A stretch of DNA of 64,000 bases from Flavobacterium sp. LMO8 (GTDB lineage Bacteria > Bacteroidota > Bacteroidia > Flavobacteriales > Flavobacteriaceae), in NCBI RefSeq assembly GCF_009495755.1, contig NZ_WIBJ01000015.1, forward strand, positions 62,001 through 126,000. Reading direction: 5' to 3'. The notes below the pieces were generated by a model. The model was given only the letters and a program-made list of their open reading frames with translations, had not been told where the DNA came from and made no database searches. Each line of letters starts with the position of its first letter. The stretch's first letter is position 1. Below, one piece after another: positions 25,933 to 34,742 of this stretch. The position numbers and the translations under genes are program-made.

Positions 25933-26040
25933 TTTAATTTTTTTTCAAAGTATAAAATTGAGGAAAAAAATTAAGGAAAGCAATCTTACTATTTAAAATG
26001 AGATAGAATTATGATTTTTTGGGAAATAAATTTATTGAAA

Positions 26041-26081
26041 AATAAAAAACCACGAGTACAAAATCAGTGCATTCGTGGTTT
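26041..26081 (-). terminator. rho-independent terminator
   Basis: Stem AAACCACGA (26047-26055) / TCGTGGTTT (26073-26081) with 17-nt loop, followed on the minus strand by T-rich sequence; 23 bp past the stop of the 135-residue gene at 26104. Confidence 0.75.
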
Positions 26082-26103
26082 AAATATTATAATTTACAAA
26101 AAT

Positions 26104-26511
26104 CTAATTTGCGAAAACGCCTCTTTTGTTGATGATTGGTAAGTCGGCAGTGGCTTTTTCGTTGATGGTGTTTACTCGAAATACGAAGGTTTTATCGTAT
26201 AATTGTCCGTTTGCAAAATACGACAGCATGAATTCGTTATTCAATTGCAACACGTTATTTTCTAACAATTCAACTTTAACGGCGGTTCTTGGTTCTACTT
26301 TAGCAAATGCATGACGGAATGTTCCTGTTTTGCGTTCTTCACCATTGATTAAACCATAAGCGCGTGAAACTACCATAGCCATTTCTAGCAAATCATCGGT
26401 GTCGTTTATTAAATAAGCGTACCAAGAATTCTCCATAAAATCGTCGTTCCATTCTTGAAAAGCTACAATGTGAACGTTTGCTACTTTTGGGATGATAATG
26501 TCTTTTTTCAT
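26104..26511 (-). CDS. conserved hypothetical protein
   Basis: A 135-residue soluble protein without signal peptide; no domain recognised. It has an alternating beta pattern (VHIVAFQEW, AVKVELLENNVLQL, KTFVFRVNTI). Its position directly after pheS, 44 bp away, is typical in Flavobacteriia, and homologues have sometimes been mislabelled as phenylalanyl-tRNA synthetase subunits. There is no synthetase motif in it. The spacer to pheS is filled by a heptad array. Confidence 0.7.
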   Translation of the reverse strand: MKKDIIIPKVANVHIVAFQEWNDDFMENSWYAYLINDTDDLLEMAMVVSRAYGLINGEERKTGTFRHAFAKVEPRTAVKVELLENNVLQLNNEFMLSYFANGQLYDKTFVFRVNTINEKATADLPIINKRGVFAN

Positions 26512-26517
26512 TGAAAT

Positions 26518-26552
26518 AGTATTAAGATAAAAGTATTAAGAATTAAGACTTT
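26518..26552 (+). repeat. heptad array (AGT/AGA)
   Basis: Five exact 7-nt units AGTATTA, AGATAAA, AGTATTA, AGAATTA, AGACTTT between pheS and the downstream small gene. Confidence 0.7.
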
Positions 26553-26555
26553 GTA

Positions 26556-27575
26556 TTAAATACTCGATTTGAATTGTTCCAAAAATCTTACATCGTTTTC
26601 ATAAAACATACGGATATCGCCAATTTGGTATAATAACATCGCAATACGTTCAACTCCCATTCCGAAAGCAAAACCGGTGTGTTCGTCTGGATTGATACCG
26701 CAGTTTTTCAATACGTTTGGATCTACCATTCCACAACCACCAATTTCTAACCAACCCGTTCCTTTGGTAATTCTATAATCAGTTTCAGTTTTTAAGCCCC
26801 AATAAATATCGATTTCAGCACTTGGTTCTGTAAATGGAAAATAGGACGGACGCAAACGAATTTTCGATTTTCCGAACATTTCTTTGGTGAAATACAACAA
26901 CGTCTGTTTTAAATCGGCAAACGAAACGTCTTTGTCAATATATAAACCTTCCACTTGATGGAAAATACAGTGCGAACGCGAAGAAACAGCCTCGTTACGA
27001 AACACTCTTCCCGGTGAAATCGTACGAATAGGCGGTTTGTTATTTTCCATATAACGCACTTGTACCGATGAAGTGTGTGTTCTCAACAAAACATCAGGAT
27101 TGGTTTGAATGAAAAACGTATCCTGCATATCTCTTGCTGGATGGTATTCTGGTAAGTTTAATGCGGTAAAATTGTGCCAATCGTCTTCGATTTCTGGACC
27201 TTCGGACACGTTGAAACCAATGGTTGAAAAAATATCAATCATTTGGTTTTTTACAATAGAAATTGGGTGGCGCGAACCGATGTTCATCGCTTCTCCCGGA
27301 CGCGTTGTATCGCCGTAAATTCCTTTTGCTTCTTCTTTATTTTCTAAAGCGTCTTGAATGGTTTTTACCTTTTCTTCTGCCGAAGTTTTCAATTCGTTGA
27401 TTACTTGACCAAATTCTTTCTTTTGTTCGTTTGGAACATTTTTGAATTCAGCAAAAAAGTCTTTCAACAAACCTTTGCTTCCCAAATACTTGATTCGGAA
27501 GGCTTCTAATTGTTCTTTGTTATCGGTTTGAAAAGATTTTACTTCTTCAATATGGGCTTTAATCGTTTCTGTCAT
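26556..27575 (-). CDS. pheS: phenylalanyl-tRNA synthetase alpha subunit
   Basis: A 339-residue PheS, catalytic class II subunit of the PheST heterotetramer. An N-terminal coiled coil (1-90) with KYLGSKGLLKDFF, then class II core motifs: GSRHPIS, FRNEAVSSRSHCIFHQVEGL (motif 2 region) and GFAFGMGVERIAML (motif 3). pheT is not in the window. Confidence 0.97.
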   Translation of the reverse strand: MTETIKAHIEEVKSFQTDNKEQLEAFRIKYLGSKGLLKDFFAEFKNVPNEQKKEFGQVINELKTSAEEKVKTIQDALENKEEAKGIYGDTTRPGEAMNIGSRHPISIVKNQMIDIFSTIGFNVSEGPEIEDDWHNFTALNLPEYHPARDMQDTFFIQTNPDVLLRTHTSSVQVRYMENNKPPIRTISPGRVFRNEAVSSRSHCIFHQVEGLYIDKDVSFADLKQTLLYFTKEMFGKSKIRLRPSYFPFTEPSAEIDIYWGLKTETDYRITKGTGWLEIGGCGMVDPNVLKNCGINPDEHTGFAFGMGVERIAMLLYQIGDIRMFYENDVRFLEQFKSSI

Positions 27576-27611
27576 CGCTCGTTGTATAAAGGTGCAAATT
27601 TAGTTATTTTT

Positions 27612-27646
27612 AGTGATTAGTGAAAAGTGATTAGTAATTAGTTTTA
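27612..27646 (+). repeat. heptad array (AGTGATT type)
   Basis: Five exact 7-nt units AGTGATT, AGTGAAA, AGTGATT, AGTAATT, AGTTTTA between pheS and the gene at 27644, touching the latter's stop codon. Confidence 0.8.
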
Positions 27647-28000
27647 ATCAATCAATTCTTTCTCTAAAAAGTAACTCACAATCGCTTCTTTCATTAGCAC
27701 GGCTTGTTCACCTGCTTTTAATGGTGGTAATTCTTCTTTTACTTTGTAATGCGGCCAACCTTCGTTATCAAAATACTCAAATTCGTAGTAACCATAAGGC
27801 TCTAACAAACGACAAATAGCGATGTGCATCAGGTTTACTTTTTCATCTTTTTTGAAAGTAGCATGAATTTTTCCTAATTCTTGTACACCGATTAAGTAAA
27901 TAATTCCTTCTAAATCAAGGTCTTCTCCGCCTGAAAATTTTTCTGATAATATATTGACAACGCTTTCCCAACGCTGTTTTAATTGTTCGTCTCTTGACAT
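27644..28000 (-). CDS. conserved hypothetical protein
   Basis: A 118-residue acidic soluble protein, not assigned to a domain. It has a helical N-terminal half (LKQRWESVVNILSEKF) and an aromatic patch YGYYEFEYFDNEGWPHYK near residues 71-88. It seems conserved in Flavobacteriaceae next to pheS and cvpA, by memory only. A promoter candidate lies at 28067-28099. Function unknown. Confidence 0.65.
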   Translation of the reverse strand: MSRDEQLKQRWESVVNILSEKFSGGEDLDLEGIIYLIGVQELGKIHATFKKDEKVNLMHIAICRLLEPYGYYEFEYFDNEGWPHYKVKEELPPLKAGEQAVLMKEAIVSYFLEKELID

Positions 28001-28008
28001 TTTTTATA

Positions 28009-28043
28009 GATGAAAGAAAAAAGAGAAAAGAAAAAAGACTATT
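28009..28043 (+). repeat. heptad array (GAAAAAA type)
   Basis: Five exactly phased units GATGAAA, GAAAAAA, GAGAAAA, GAAAAAA, GACTATT in the leader of the minus-strand gene at 27644. Low complexity, so weaker than the AGT arrays. Confidence 0.5.
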
Positions 28044-28066
28044 CCCAACTTTCTATATTAGTTTTG

Positions 28067-28099
28067 CAAAGATAATCGATGGTTTTGTTTTTTAAGCAA
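28067..28099 (-). promoter_or_regulatory. promoter for the 118-residue protein gene
   Basis: Minus strand TTG (28099-28097), 22-nt spacer, TATCTTTG (28074-28067). It implies a leader of about 60 nt that contains the GAAAAAA heptads. Confidence 0.6.
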
Positions 28100-28142
28100 T
28101 CTATCGTCTTTGTTCTTTATTCTTTCATCTATTTTCTTTCAA

Positions 28143-28664
28143 ATGAGTTTTATTGATATTGTTTTTGCGGTTTTATTGGGTTTTGCGGTTTATAAAGGCT
28201 TGAAAAACGGGCTTTTTGTAGAAGTTGCTTCGTTTGTGGCTTTGATTTTAGGAATTTACTTAGCGATTAAATTTTCGAGTTTAGTAGGTGCGATTTTTAC
28301 CGGAATTGTCCCAAGTTGGAATCCGAAATATATTGAAATTACCGCTTTTATCATCACTTTTTTGTTGGTAGTGATTGGCATACACTTGAGTGCAAAAATT
28401 GTAACCAAGTTAGCTGATTTTGCTTTTCTAGGTTGGATTAATAAATTGGCAGGTGTGATTTTTAGCCTCTTGAAAACGATTTTAGCGTTGAGTGTCGTGC
28501 TTTTTATTTTTGAGAAAATCAACATCAATAACATGTTGCTTTCGAAAGAAACACAAGAGAATTCGATTTTTTATAATCCAATTCAGAATATTTCAAAAGC
28601 GATTTATCCTACGATTGAAGGTTGGTATGACAGTTTGAAGTCGGAAGTTGCGAGTGAGGAGTAA
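28143..28664 (+). CDS. CvpA family membrane protein
   Basis: A 173-residue CvpA-type protein with four hydrophobic segments and the family beginning SFIDIVFAVLLGFAVYKGLKNG. CvpA was named for colicin V production; members affect membrane/stress phenotypes but have no defined activity. Start 28143 is used instead of 28110, which adds an extra hydrophobic stretch atypical of the family. It converges with the gene at 28668, leaving 3 bp. Confidence 0.9.
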   Translation: MSFIDIVFAVLLGFAVYKGLKNGLFVEVASFVALILGIYLAIKFSSLVGAIFTGIVPSWNPKYIEITAFIITFLLVVIGIHLSAKIVTKLADFAFLGWINKLAGVIFSLLKTILALSVVLFIFEKININNMLLSKETQENSIFYNPIQNISKAIYPTIEGWYDSLKSEVASEE

Positions 28665-28667
28665 TGA

Positions 28668-29393
28668 TTATTCTGTAACTCCGATTATTACACCAAAATT
28701 CCCATCGATTTGTTTCCAATTCTTTTCTGGAAGATAGGTTCTTGACACAAATCCATCTAAGTATAAGGCATTTTTACAACCAAGATTTTTAAAATATTCG
28801 GCAAAATCATAAAAATTTATTTCTTTTTTTGAAATAGCAAATACGATTTGATTGTTTGGTAAAATTCCAACACCATTACGAATGTTCAAATTGGTTGAAT
28901 TCTTTTTAAATGCAGTATGAATTTCGCCATTAATTACCAACATTGGTCCCGATTGAGTTGCATATTTTATCTTTCCATTATTTACAAAATCTTCTGTTTT
29001 GCAAATTATTGGGTTCTTTTCGGTTGTAAGATAGAAAACACCATTAGGCTTTAAATAAAAATTGCCATTTCCATTTGAAGCATCAATTTCTGATTTAACG
29101 ATTTTATTCTCGATAAATAGCCCTTGAGGTGAATTGTCTTTTTTATACATTCCGCCATTAGTTGAAAACAGGAGTTTTTTGTTTTTACTTTTGAGCCAAG
29201 AAATTAAATTTTCAGCATTTTTAAAATGCTCACCTCTTTCATTTTTCCAAAAAAAATCTAAGTTCTGCTTTTTTGGATTCACAATATAACTTACAAATCT
29301 TTCATCTTCAGTTAAAGGCTTACCTAATTGATAAAACCCAACAGAAATTGACGCTATGATTAATAAAATTATAAAAGTGACTTTTTTTGACAT
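28668..29393 (-). CDS. phosphodiester glycosidase (DUF2233) family protein
   Basis: A 241-residue protein anchored or exported by an N-terminal hydrophobic segment (5-22). Family motifs: STNGGMYKKDNSPQGL near 77-92, TQSGPMLVING, RNGVGILPN and ALYLDGFVSRTY, matching the NAGPA/DUF2233 family that cleaves phosphodiester-linked sugars in the human homologue. The bacterial substrate is unknown, possibly a cell-envelope glycan. It begins 7 bp after the batE stop and may be an operon tail gene of the bat locus. Confidence 0.88.
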   Translation of the reverse strand: MSKKVTFIILLIIASISVGFYQLGKPLTEDERFVSYIVNPKKQNLDFFWKNERGEHFKNAENLISWLKSKNKKLLFSTNGGMYKKDNSPQGLFIENKIVKSEIDASNGNGNFYLKPNGVFYLTTEKNPIICKTEDFVNNGKIKYATQSGPMLVINGEIHTAFKKNSTNLNIRNGVGILPNNQIVFAISKKEINFYDFAEYFKNLGCKNALYLDGFVSRTYLPEKNWKQIDGNFGVIIGVTE

Positions 29394-29400
29394 GATGAAA

Positions 29401-30162
29401 TTATTTTTTCACTTCCTTAATCGCTTCTTTGTCAATCCAAGCTTTGGTTTTGTCGGTTAGTTCTACTTGTTTCCAGTTGCCTAATTCTTCTAAAACGAAA
29501 ACTTTTGTTCCTTCGTGAAGCGTTACTACATCTTCCGAACTGTTTTTCGGTTCGGCTTTTAAAGTGGTTGCTTCTGCAAAAACTATGGCTGGATTGTAAT
29601 TTGTATCAAATTTTTTCTGTAAAAAAGCGGAGAAAACAGTTACGCCAATTCCGATTAAAAACAAAAGAAACAAACTGAAAAAAGTGCGTTTTAGAAACAC
29701 TGTATTTCCAAAATAATACCCCAAAAACGAAAGCAAACTCAGGAAAGCGATAAAAACGGCAATCCAAGCCCATGTATCGTAATGAAATGTGCTTGTAAAT
29801 TCTTTTACCATTTTCTTAAAACCGACTTCAGGAAGGGTTTTAATATCGTCTATTGCTGTTTTTTGTGCAAAAGACAAGTTGGTTTGAATCGCTTCATCAT
29901 CTGGGTTTAAAAGCAATGCTTTTTCATAATTGTAAATGGATGGCGCTACTTTTCCTAATTTGTAATAGCAATTGGCAATATTAAAATACAAATCAGCCGA
30001 TTCGTTGCCTTGGTTTACAATGCTTTCGAAAGATTGAACCGCTTGTTCGTAATTTCCTTTGTTATATAAATCGTTTGCTTTTTTGAACGTAGCATCGATT
30101 GATTCGCTTGCATTGGCAAATGAAACTAAAAACAAAAGGAATAGTATAATCTTATTTTTCAT
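29401..30162 (-). CDS. batE: BatE-like TPR/SH3 protein
   Basis: A 253-residue envelope protein: signal peptide (1-18), TPR repeats at about 20-95 (NKGNYEQAVQSFESIV, DLYFNIANCYYKLGKV), two transmembrane helices (about 130-185) and a C-terminal bacterial SH3-like domain (200-250, TTLKAEP...LHEGTKVFVLE). This is the BatE organisation of Bacteroidetes bat (Bacteroides aerotolerance) operons. Its start overlaps the batD stop by one base. The molecular role of Bat proteins remains unsettled. Confidence 0.88.
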   Translation of the reverse strand: MKNKIILFLLFLVSFANASESIDATFKKANDLYNKGNYEQAVQSFESIVNQGNESADLYFNIANCYYKLGKVAPSIYNYEKALLLNPDDEAIQTNLSFAQKTAIDDIKTLPEVGFKKMVKEFTSTFHYDTWAWIAVFIAFLSLLSFLGYYFGNTVFLKRTFFSLFLLFLIGIGVTVFSAFLQKKFDTNYNPAIVFAEATTLKAEPKNSSEDVVTLHEGTKVFVLEELGNWKQVELTDKTKAWIDKEAIKEVKK

Positions 30163-31940
30163 TATTTCAATTGTTTTTCAAGTTCTGAAATTCGTTCCAC
30201 AGCTCGTTCAAAATCATTAGTCATTGCGATATCTGTTGCTGGTGCATATCTTGCAAATTCGCAATCGTTCATTAATTCCATAAATTGAGAAATACTGATT
30301 TCTGAAGCATTTCTTTGTTGTAACAATTCAATGATGTTGTCTTTGCTCATTTCAACCGTTTCGATATGTAATTTAGCTTTTAAGAAATTGTGTAAGGCTT
30401 TTTCCATTGCCATATAAAACGGAACTTTGTCTCCCATTTGTTTTTTAGCTTCGGACAAATATTTCTTCACTAATCGGTTGTTTTGTTTTCTTCTGTTTCC
30501 AACAACATCGGCATCTTTTGCTTCTTTTTGTTTTCTGGCAATCATCACAATCGGAATCAATAATAATGGTGCAAATAACAAACTATAAAACAATCCTGAA
30601 CCTAAGAAATCTTCTCTAGAAGCAGATACAAATTCTGTTTTCAACTTATTGAATTGGAATACTTCTTTTTTCTGAATGGCTTGTTTATTCGTACTTGGAG
30701 TATTGGCTACAAACGTTGCATCACCTTCTGCTACATCAATAGTGATTTCTTTTGAAGTGATGGTTTTGTATGATTTACTTGCCAAATCGTAGTACGAAAA
30801 CTCCATTGGTTTAATCGTATATTTTCCTTTAAATTGAGGAATTATTGTGTATTTATCCGAAATTTTTCCGGTCATTCCTGTAACTGGTGTTTGTACATTT
30901 TCGGTGTGCGCTGGTTCGTACATTTCCAAAGCGCTTGGAACTATTGGTTTTGGTAATGTAAATAATTTTAAATTTCCTTTTCCTGAAACACTTACTTCTA
31001 AATCTAAAGATTCACCTGCTTTTAAAGAAGTTTTTGAAGGTTTTACTTCAAAATCGAAATTTCCAACTGCACCAGTAAAACTTGCTGGTTTTCCATTTTC
31101 AGGAAGTGATTTTACATTTATGGTTTGCGTTCCTGTTGAAAGTGATTTTTCAATGACGCGCATTTCATATTCTCCAAACCAATCGCGACGACCTGTTGGC
31201 ACTTCGGCATCCAACTCTAATTTAAAAGGTTCAATCGTTTTTGCACCAGCTTCTAATGGATATAATATCACCTTTCGTAAAACTACCATGCTGTAATCTT
31301 TGCCATTATATTTTCCACGTTCAGCTTTTAGTTGCTTCATGTCGATATATTGACTCCAAAAATCATTGTATTTTGGCGCTTTGAAATTTCTGAAATTTCC
31401 AACCGTTGAACGAGGTTCAAAATACAATTTATAAATTACGGTAACAGGTTCATTCACATACGGATTTTTGGTTGACATTTCGGCTACCAAATGAATTCCT
31501 TCTCCATAATTTACATTTGTCGGTTGCTGACCGGGATAGGTTGGCATTTGGATAGGATCAGTAATCGTGATTTTTATTGGCGCCGATTTATATTTTGTTT
31601 CGTTGTATTCGATACTTGCAGAACCAATAGTAAAAGTTCCTTTTTTTGTTGGCGTTAAATAATAAATAACTTGGGTTGAAATTTCTCTTTTTTGGGTAAC
31701 CTTGCCATTTACAATCGTAATCGAAGTTTGATTTCCCTTATTAATAAATGGACCTTCAGCTTTAAAACCAGGAAACTTTGGTGGTACAAAATTATCCCCT
31801 TCGTTATTGATGGAAAAAACCAATTGAATTCGCTCATTTAAACCATAAGAACTTCTTTCTGTTTGCGCTTCAAATTTTACTTGAGCGGAAACAGAATTAT
31901 AAAAAAACGACAAGAATAAAACTAAAAGTATCTTTTTCAT
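30162..31940 (-). CDS. batD: BatD family protein
   Basis: A 592-residue protein with signal peptide (1-19, ending VSAQ), several Ig-like/BatD beta domains (about 20-420; RSSYGLNERIQLVFSI, TKNPYVNEPVTVIYKLYF, SLKAGESLDLEVSVSG), one transmembrane helix (about 445-465) and a cytoplasmic tail with helical repeats. The predicted topology is a large periplasmic part. It overlaps batE by one base and follows batC with a 3-bp gap. Confidence 0.92.
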   Translation of the reverse strand: MKKILLVLFLSFFYNSVSAQVKFEAQTERSSYGLNERIQLVFSINNEGDNFVPPKFPGFKAEGPFINKGNQTSITIVNGKVTQKREISTQVIYYLTPTKKGTFTIGSASIEYNETKYKSAPIKITITDPIQMPTYPGQQPTNVNYGEGIHLVAEMSTKNPYVNEPVTVIYKLYFEPRSTVGNFRNFKAPKYNDFWSQYIDMKQLKAERGKYNGKDYSMVVLRKVILYPLEAGAKTIEPFKLELDAEVPTGRRDWFGEYEMRVIEKSLSTGTQTINVKSLPENGKPASFTGAVGNFDFEVKPSKTSLKAGESLDLEVSVSGKGNLKLFTLPKPIVPSALEMYEPAHTENVQTPVTGMTGKISDKYTIIPQFKGKYTIKPMEFSYYDLASKSYKTITSKEITIDVAEGDATFVANTPSTNKQAIQKKEVFQFNKLKTEFVSASREDFLGSGLFYSLLFAPLLLIPIVMIARKQKEAKDADVVGNRRKQNNRLVKKYLSEAKKQMGDKVPFYMAMEKALHNFLKAKLHIETVEMSKDNIIELLQQRNASEISISQFMELMNDCEFARYAPATDIAMTNDFERAVERISELEKQLK

Positions 31941-31943
31941 TTG

Positions 31944-32702
31944 TTACCAATCTTTTTCATTTGAAACCGGACGCGCTTTTACTTTCTTCGCATTCACTTT
32001 GTCCTGCACTTTCTTCTCCGCATTATTCACTGCATCTAAAATATTGTCGATGCGTTGTTTGTCGGCGCCGCTTGGTTTTGGATTTTCGTTTTTGTCTTCT
32101 TTTTTATCTCCGTCGCCTTTGTCTTCTTTTTTGTCTTCGCCTTTGTTTTTATCTTGGTCTTTTTTCTCGTCTCCTTTATCTTTTTTGTTATTTTCGGGTT
32201 GTGGCTTATTATCTTGACCTCCGCCTCCTTTGTTATCTTTTTTGTCATCTTTTGGAGGTGGATTATCTTTGTTTTTTCTTTTGGCTAAAGCATAATTATA
32301 ACGCGTTTCTTCATCCTTTGAATTGTTTCGAAGTGCGTTTTTATAGGCTTCTTCCGCAGCTTTATAATTTTTATCCAACATAAACGTATTCCCCAAATTA
32401 TGATAAATTCGGTGTTTTTCTTCTTTAGTTTTAGCAACTTCTAATGCTTGAATATATTTAATTTGCGCCTCGCCTTGTTGGTTTTGTCTATAAATACTAT
32501 TTCCTAAATTATATCCTGCAACGGCTTTTTTTGGCGATTTTTTCGATTCCGTTACCCGATAATCGGCTTCGGCATCCACGTATTTCTTTTCGGTAAACGA
32601 TTGATTTCCGTTGTATAGATTTTTATCTTTTTCTTGACTGAAAACCACGAAGGAATTCAACAATATTAATATGTAAACTATCTTACGCATGTTTCTTTTC
32701 AT
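31944..32702 (-). CDS. batC: BatC-like TPR protein
   Basis: A 252-residue periplasmic TPR protein: signal segment (residues about 5-22), TPR units at about 25-150 (AVAGYNLGNSIYRQNQ, RIYHNLGNTFMLDKNYKAAEEAYKNAL shortened here) and a highly charged low-complexity Lys/Asp/Gly tail (about 150-210) before a conserved C-terminal helix DKQRIDNILDAVNNAEK. It overlaps batB by 20 bp. Several plus- and minus-strand frames across the charged tail are composition artefacts. Confidence 0.88.
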   Translation of the reverse strand: MKRNMRKIVYILILLNSFVVFSQEKDKNLYNGNQSFTEKKYVDAEADYRVTESKKSPKKAVAGYNLGNSIYRQNQQGEAQIKYIQALEVAKTKEEKHRIYHNLGNTFMLDKNYKAAEEAYKNALRNNSKDEETRYNYALAKRKNKDNPPPKDDKKDNKGGGGQDNKPQPENNKKDKGDEKKDQDKNKGEDKKEDKGDGDKKEDKNENPKPSGADKQRIDNILDAVNNAEKKVQDKVNAKKVKARPVSNEKDW

Positions 32703-33726
32703 TAAATAAGTTCAACTTTTGCACCCATTCTGTTTTTTTCTCCAAAAGGAAAATATCTACCAATAATAACAAAAAACCTAACGCTAAAAACCATTGATAT
32801 TGTGATTCAAAATCAGCTATTTGTTGCGATTCAAATTCTGATTTTTCTATTTTATCTAATGATTTTTTAAGTTCTTCAACTACTTCTTTTGTTGACGTGC
32901 CAACAATATATTTCGACTTGGTTTTATCAGCAATATTTTTTAAAACTTCAGGATATAATTTTGTTGTAACCGTTTGTCCTTCCTGGTCTTTTTTATAAGA
33001 AGCTATGGTTCCTTTATCATCTCGTAATGGAATTGGACCGCCTTTTACAGTTCCCACTCCAATAGTCAAAATACGAACGCCTTTTTCTTTAGCCATTTCA
33101 ATAGCATCTTCTGCGCCTTCGCCATGGTCTTCACCATCAGAAATCAGGATAATTAACTTGCTAGTATCTTTCACATCAAAGAAATCAACCGCTAATTGAA
33201 TGGCATCATTAAAAGCAGTTCCTTGCGAAGAAACCATATTGGTATTCATGCTTTGCAAATACATTTTAGCAATGCTATAATCGGTTGTCATTGGTAGCAC
33301 TGGATATGCACTTCCGGCATAACCTACAATTCCCACACGGTCGCTTCCTAATTGGTTGATGATTTGCGAAACGATTTGCTTGGTTTTTTCTAATCGGTTT
33401 GGTGCTACGTCTTCGGCTAGCATACTTTTTGAAATGTCGACCGCAAACACAATATCAATTCCTTGACGTTTTACGGTTTCCATTTTGGTTCCCATTTTTG
33501 GATTTACCAAAGCAATAATAATACAAGCCAATGCCAACAACAAAACTCCTAATTTTAAAACTGGTTTAAACCTTGATTTTTCTGGAGCTAATTGATTGAA
33601 TAATTCCAAATCGGCAAAAACGGCTTGTCTTTTTCTTTTCCAAAACAAATTGAATAGAAAAAGTGCTACTATTACTGGTAATAGTGCTAACAAATAAAAA
33701 TATATTGGACTTTCTAATTCAAACAT
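32683..33726 (-). CDS. batB: BatB-like VWA protein
   Basis: A 347-residue protein with N-terminal transmembrane helices (about 8-25 and 58-75), a von Willebrand A domain (about 90-300) whose MIDAS motif is DISKS, and a C-terminal helix (about 310-330). The typical AEDVAPNRLEKTKQ segment follows the MIDAS. Bat VWA proteins probably form metal-dependent contacts with partner proteins at the membrane. Closely related to batA beside it, consistent with ancient duplication. Confidence 0.92.
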   Translation of the reverse strand: MFELESPIYFYLLALLPVIVALFLFNLFWKRKRQAVFADLELFNQLAPEKSRFKPVLKLGVLLLALACIIIALVNPKMGTKMETVKRQGIDIVFAVDISKSMLAEDVAPNRLEKTKQIVSQIINQLGSDRVGIVGYAGSAYPVLPMTTDYSIAKMYLQSMNTNMVSSQGTAFNDAIQLAVDFFDVKDTSKLIILISDGEDHGEGAEDAIEMAKEKGVRILTIGVGTVKGGPIPLRDDKGTIASYKKDQEGQTVTTKLYPEVLKNIADKTKSKYIVGTSTKEVVEELKKSLDKIEKSEFESQQIADFESQYQWFLALGFLLLLVDIFLLEKKTEWVQKLNLFNEKKHA

Positions 33727-33737
33727 TTTTTCTTTTT

Positions 33738-34742
33738 CTAAACGATTCCTCTAAAAACTGAATTTCTCAATAATACCTCAACACCTAACAACATAAAAGC
33801 AATTAAAACGAAAGGTTTGTATTTCTCATCGTAATTGTAGAATTTTTTCTCTTGAATTTCTGTAGTTTCTAACTTATTAATTTCGTCGTAAATGGCTTGT
33901 AATTTCTTATTTGATGTAGCTCTAAAATATTTTGCATCGGTTGCTTTTGCAATTTCTTTCATCAGTTTTTCATCAATTTCTACTGGCATCATTCTGAAAA
34001 CTAATTTTCCATTAGCATCTTTTGCTACAGGAAACATGGCTTGTCCGTTTGTTCCAATTCCGATGGTATATACTTTAATTCCGTATTCTTTTGCAATTTC
34101 AGAAGCGGTTCTAGGATCAATGGTTCCAGAATTATTCACACCATCTGTCAATAAAATGATAATTCTACTTTTAGCTTTGCTGTCTTTGATTCGGTTAATA
34201 GCCGTAGCTAAACCAACGCCAATTCCAGTTCCATCGGCAATAATAGAATCATCATATTCGATGGTTTTTAGCGATTGTAAAATGATAGTTTTATCCGAAG
34301 TTACAGGAGTTCTCGTATAACTTTCACCAGCATAAACTACTAAACCAATTCTGTCGTTAATTCTATCTTGCACAAACGTTGAAGCTACTTTTTTCAATGC
34401 TTCTAGACGATTTGGTTTTAAATCATTAGCCAACATACTACTCGAAACGTCGATTGCCATTACAATATCGATTCCTTTTGTTGTTTTCGATTTTGAAGTT
34501 ACGTCTACGCTTCTTGGTCTTGCTAATGCGATGATTATTGAACTTAATGCTAAAATTCGCAACACGTATAAAAATGGTTTTGCTTTAGCCAAGAAAGTTC
34601 TATTTTGTTTGAAAGGTTCCAACGAACTCATTTTTACCGTTGCTGAAAGTTGGTTTCTTTTATAAAATAGCCAACCTATTGCTAGTGGTAAAACCAAAAA
34701 CAACCATAAGAATTCCGGATTTAAAAAGGTTACTTTTCCCAT
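33738..34742 (-). CDS. batA: BatA-like VWA protein
   Basis: A 334-residue VWA protein with the same layout as batB: N-terminal helices (about 10-26, 55-75), MIDAS DVSSS within AIDVSSSMLANDLKPNR (about 93-109), and a C-terminal helix near 310-330. Its start overlaps the stop of the preceding BatD-like gene by one base. Part of the continuous moxR-DUF58-bat transcription unit. Confidence 0.92.
   Translation of the reverse strand: MGKVTFLNPEFLWLFLVLPLAIGWLFYKRNQLSATVKMSSLEPFKQNRTFLAKAKPFLYVLRILALSSIIIALARPRSVDVTSKSKTTKGIDIVMAIDVSSSMLANDLKPNRLEALKKVASTFVQDRINDRIGLVVYAGESYTRTPVTSDKTIILQSLKTIEYDDSIIADGTGIGVGLATAINRIKDSKAKSRIIILLTDGVNNSGTIDPRTASEIAKEYGIKVYTIGIGTNGQAMFPVAKDANGKLVFRMMPVEIDEKLMKEIAKATDAKYFRATSNKKLQAIYDEINKLETTEIQEKKFYNYDEKYKPFVLIAFMLLGVEVLLRNSVFRGIV

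Noticed and set aside
31961..32383. Long open frames on both strands across the batC tail
   Set aside because: They result from the Lys/Asp-rich low-complexity region of batC; the TPR domain and bat gene order establish the real frame.
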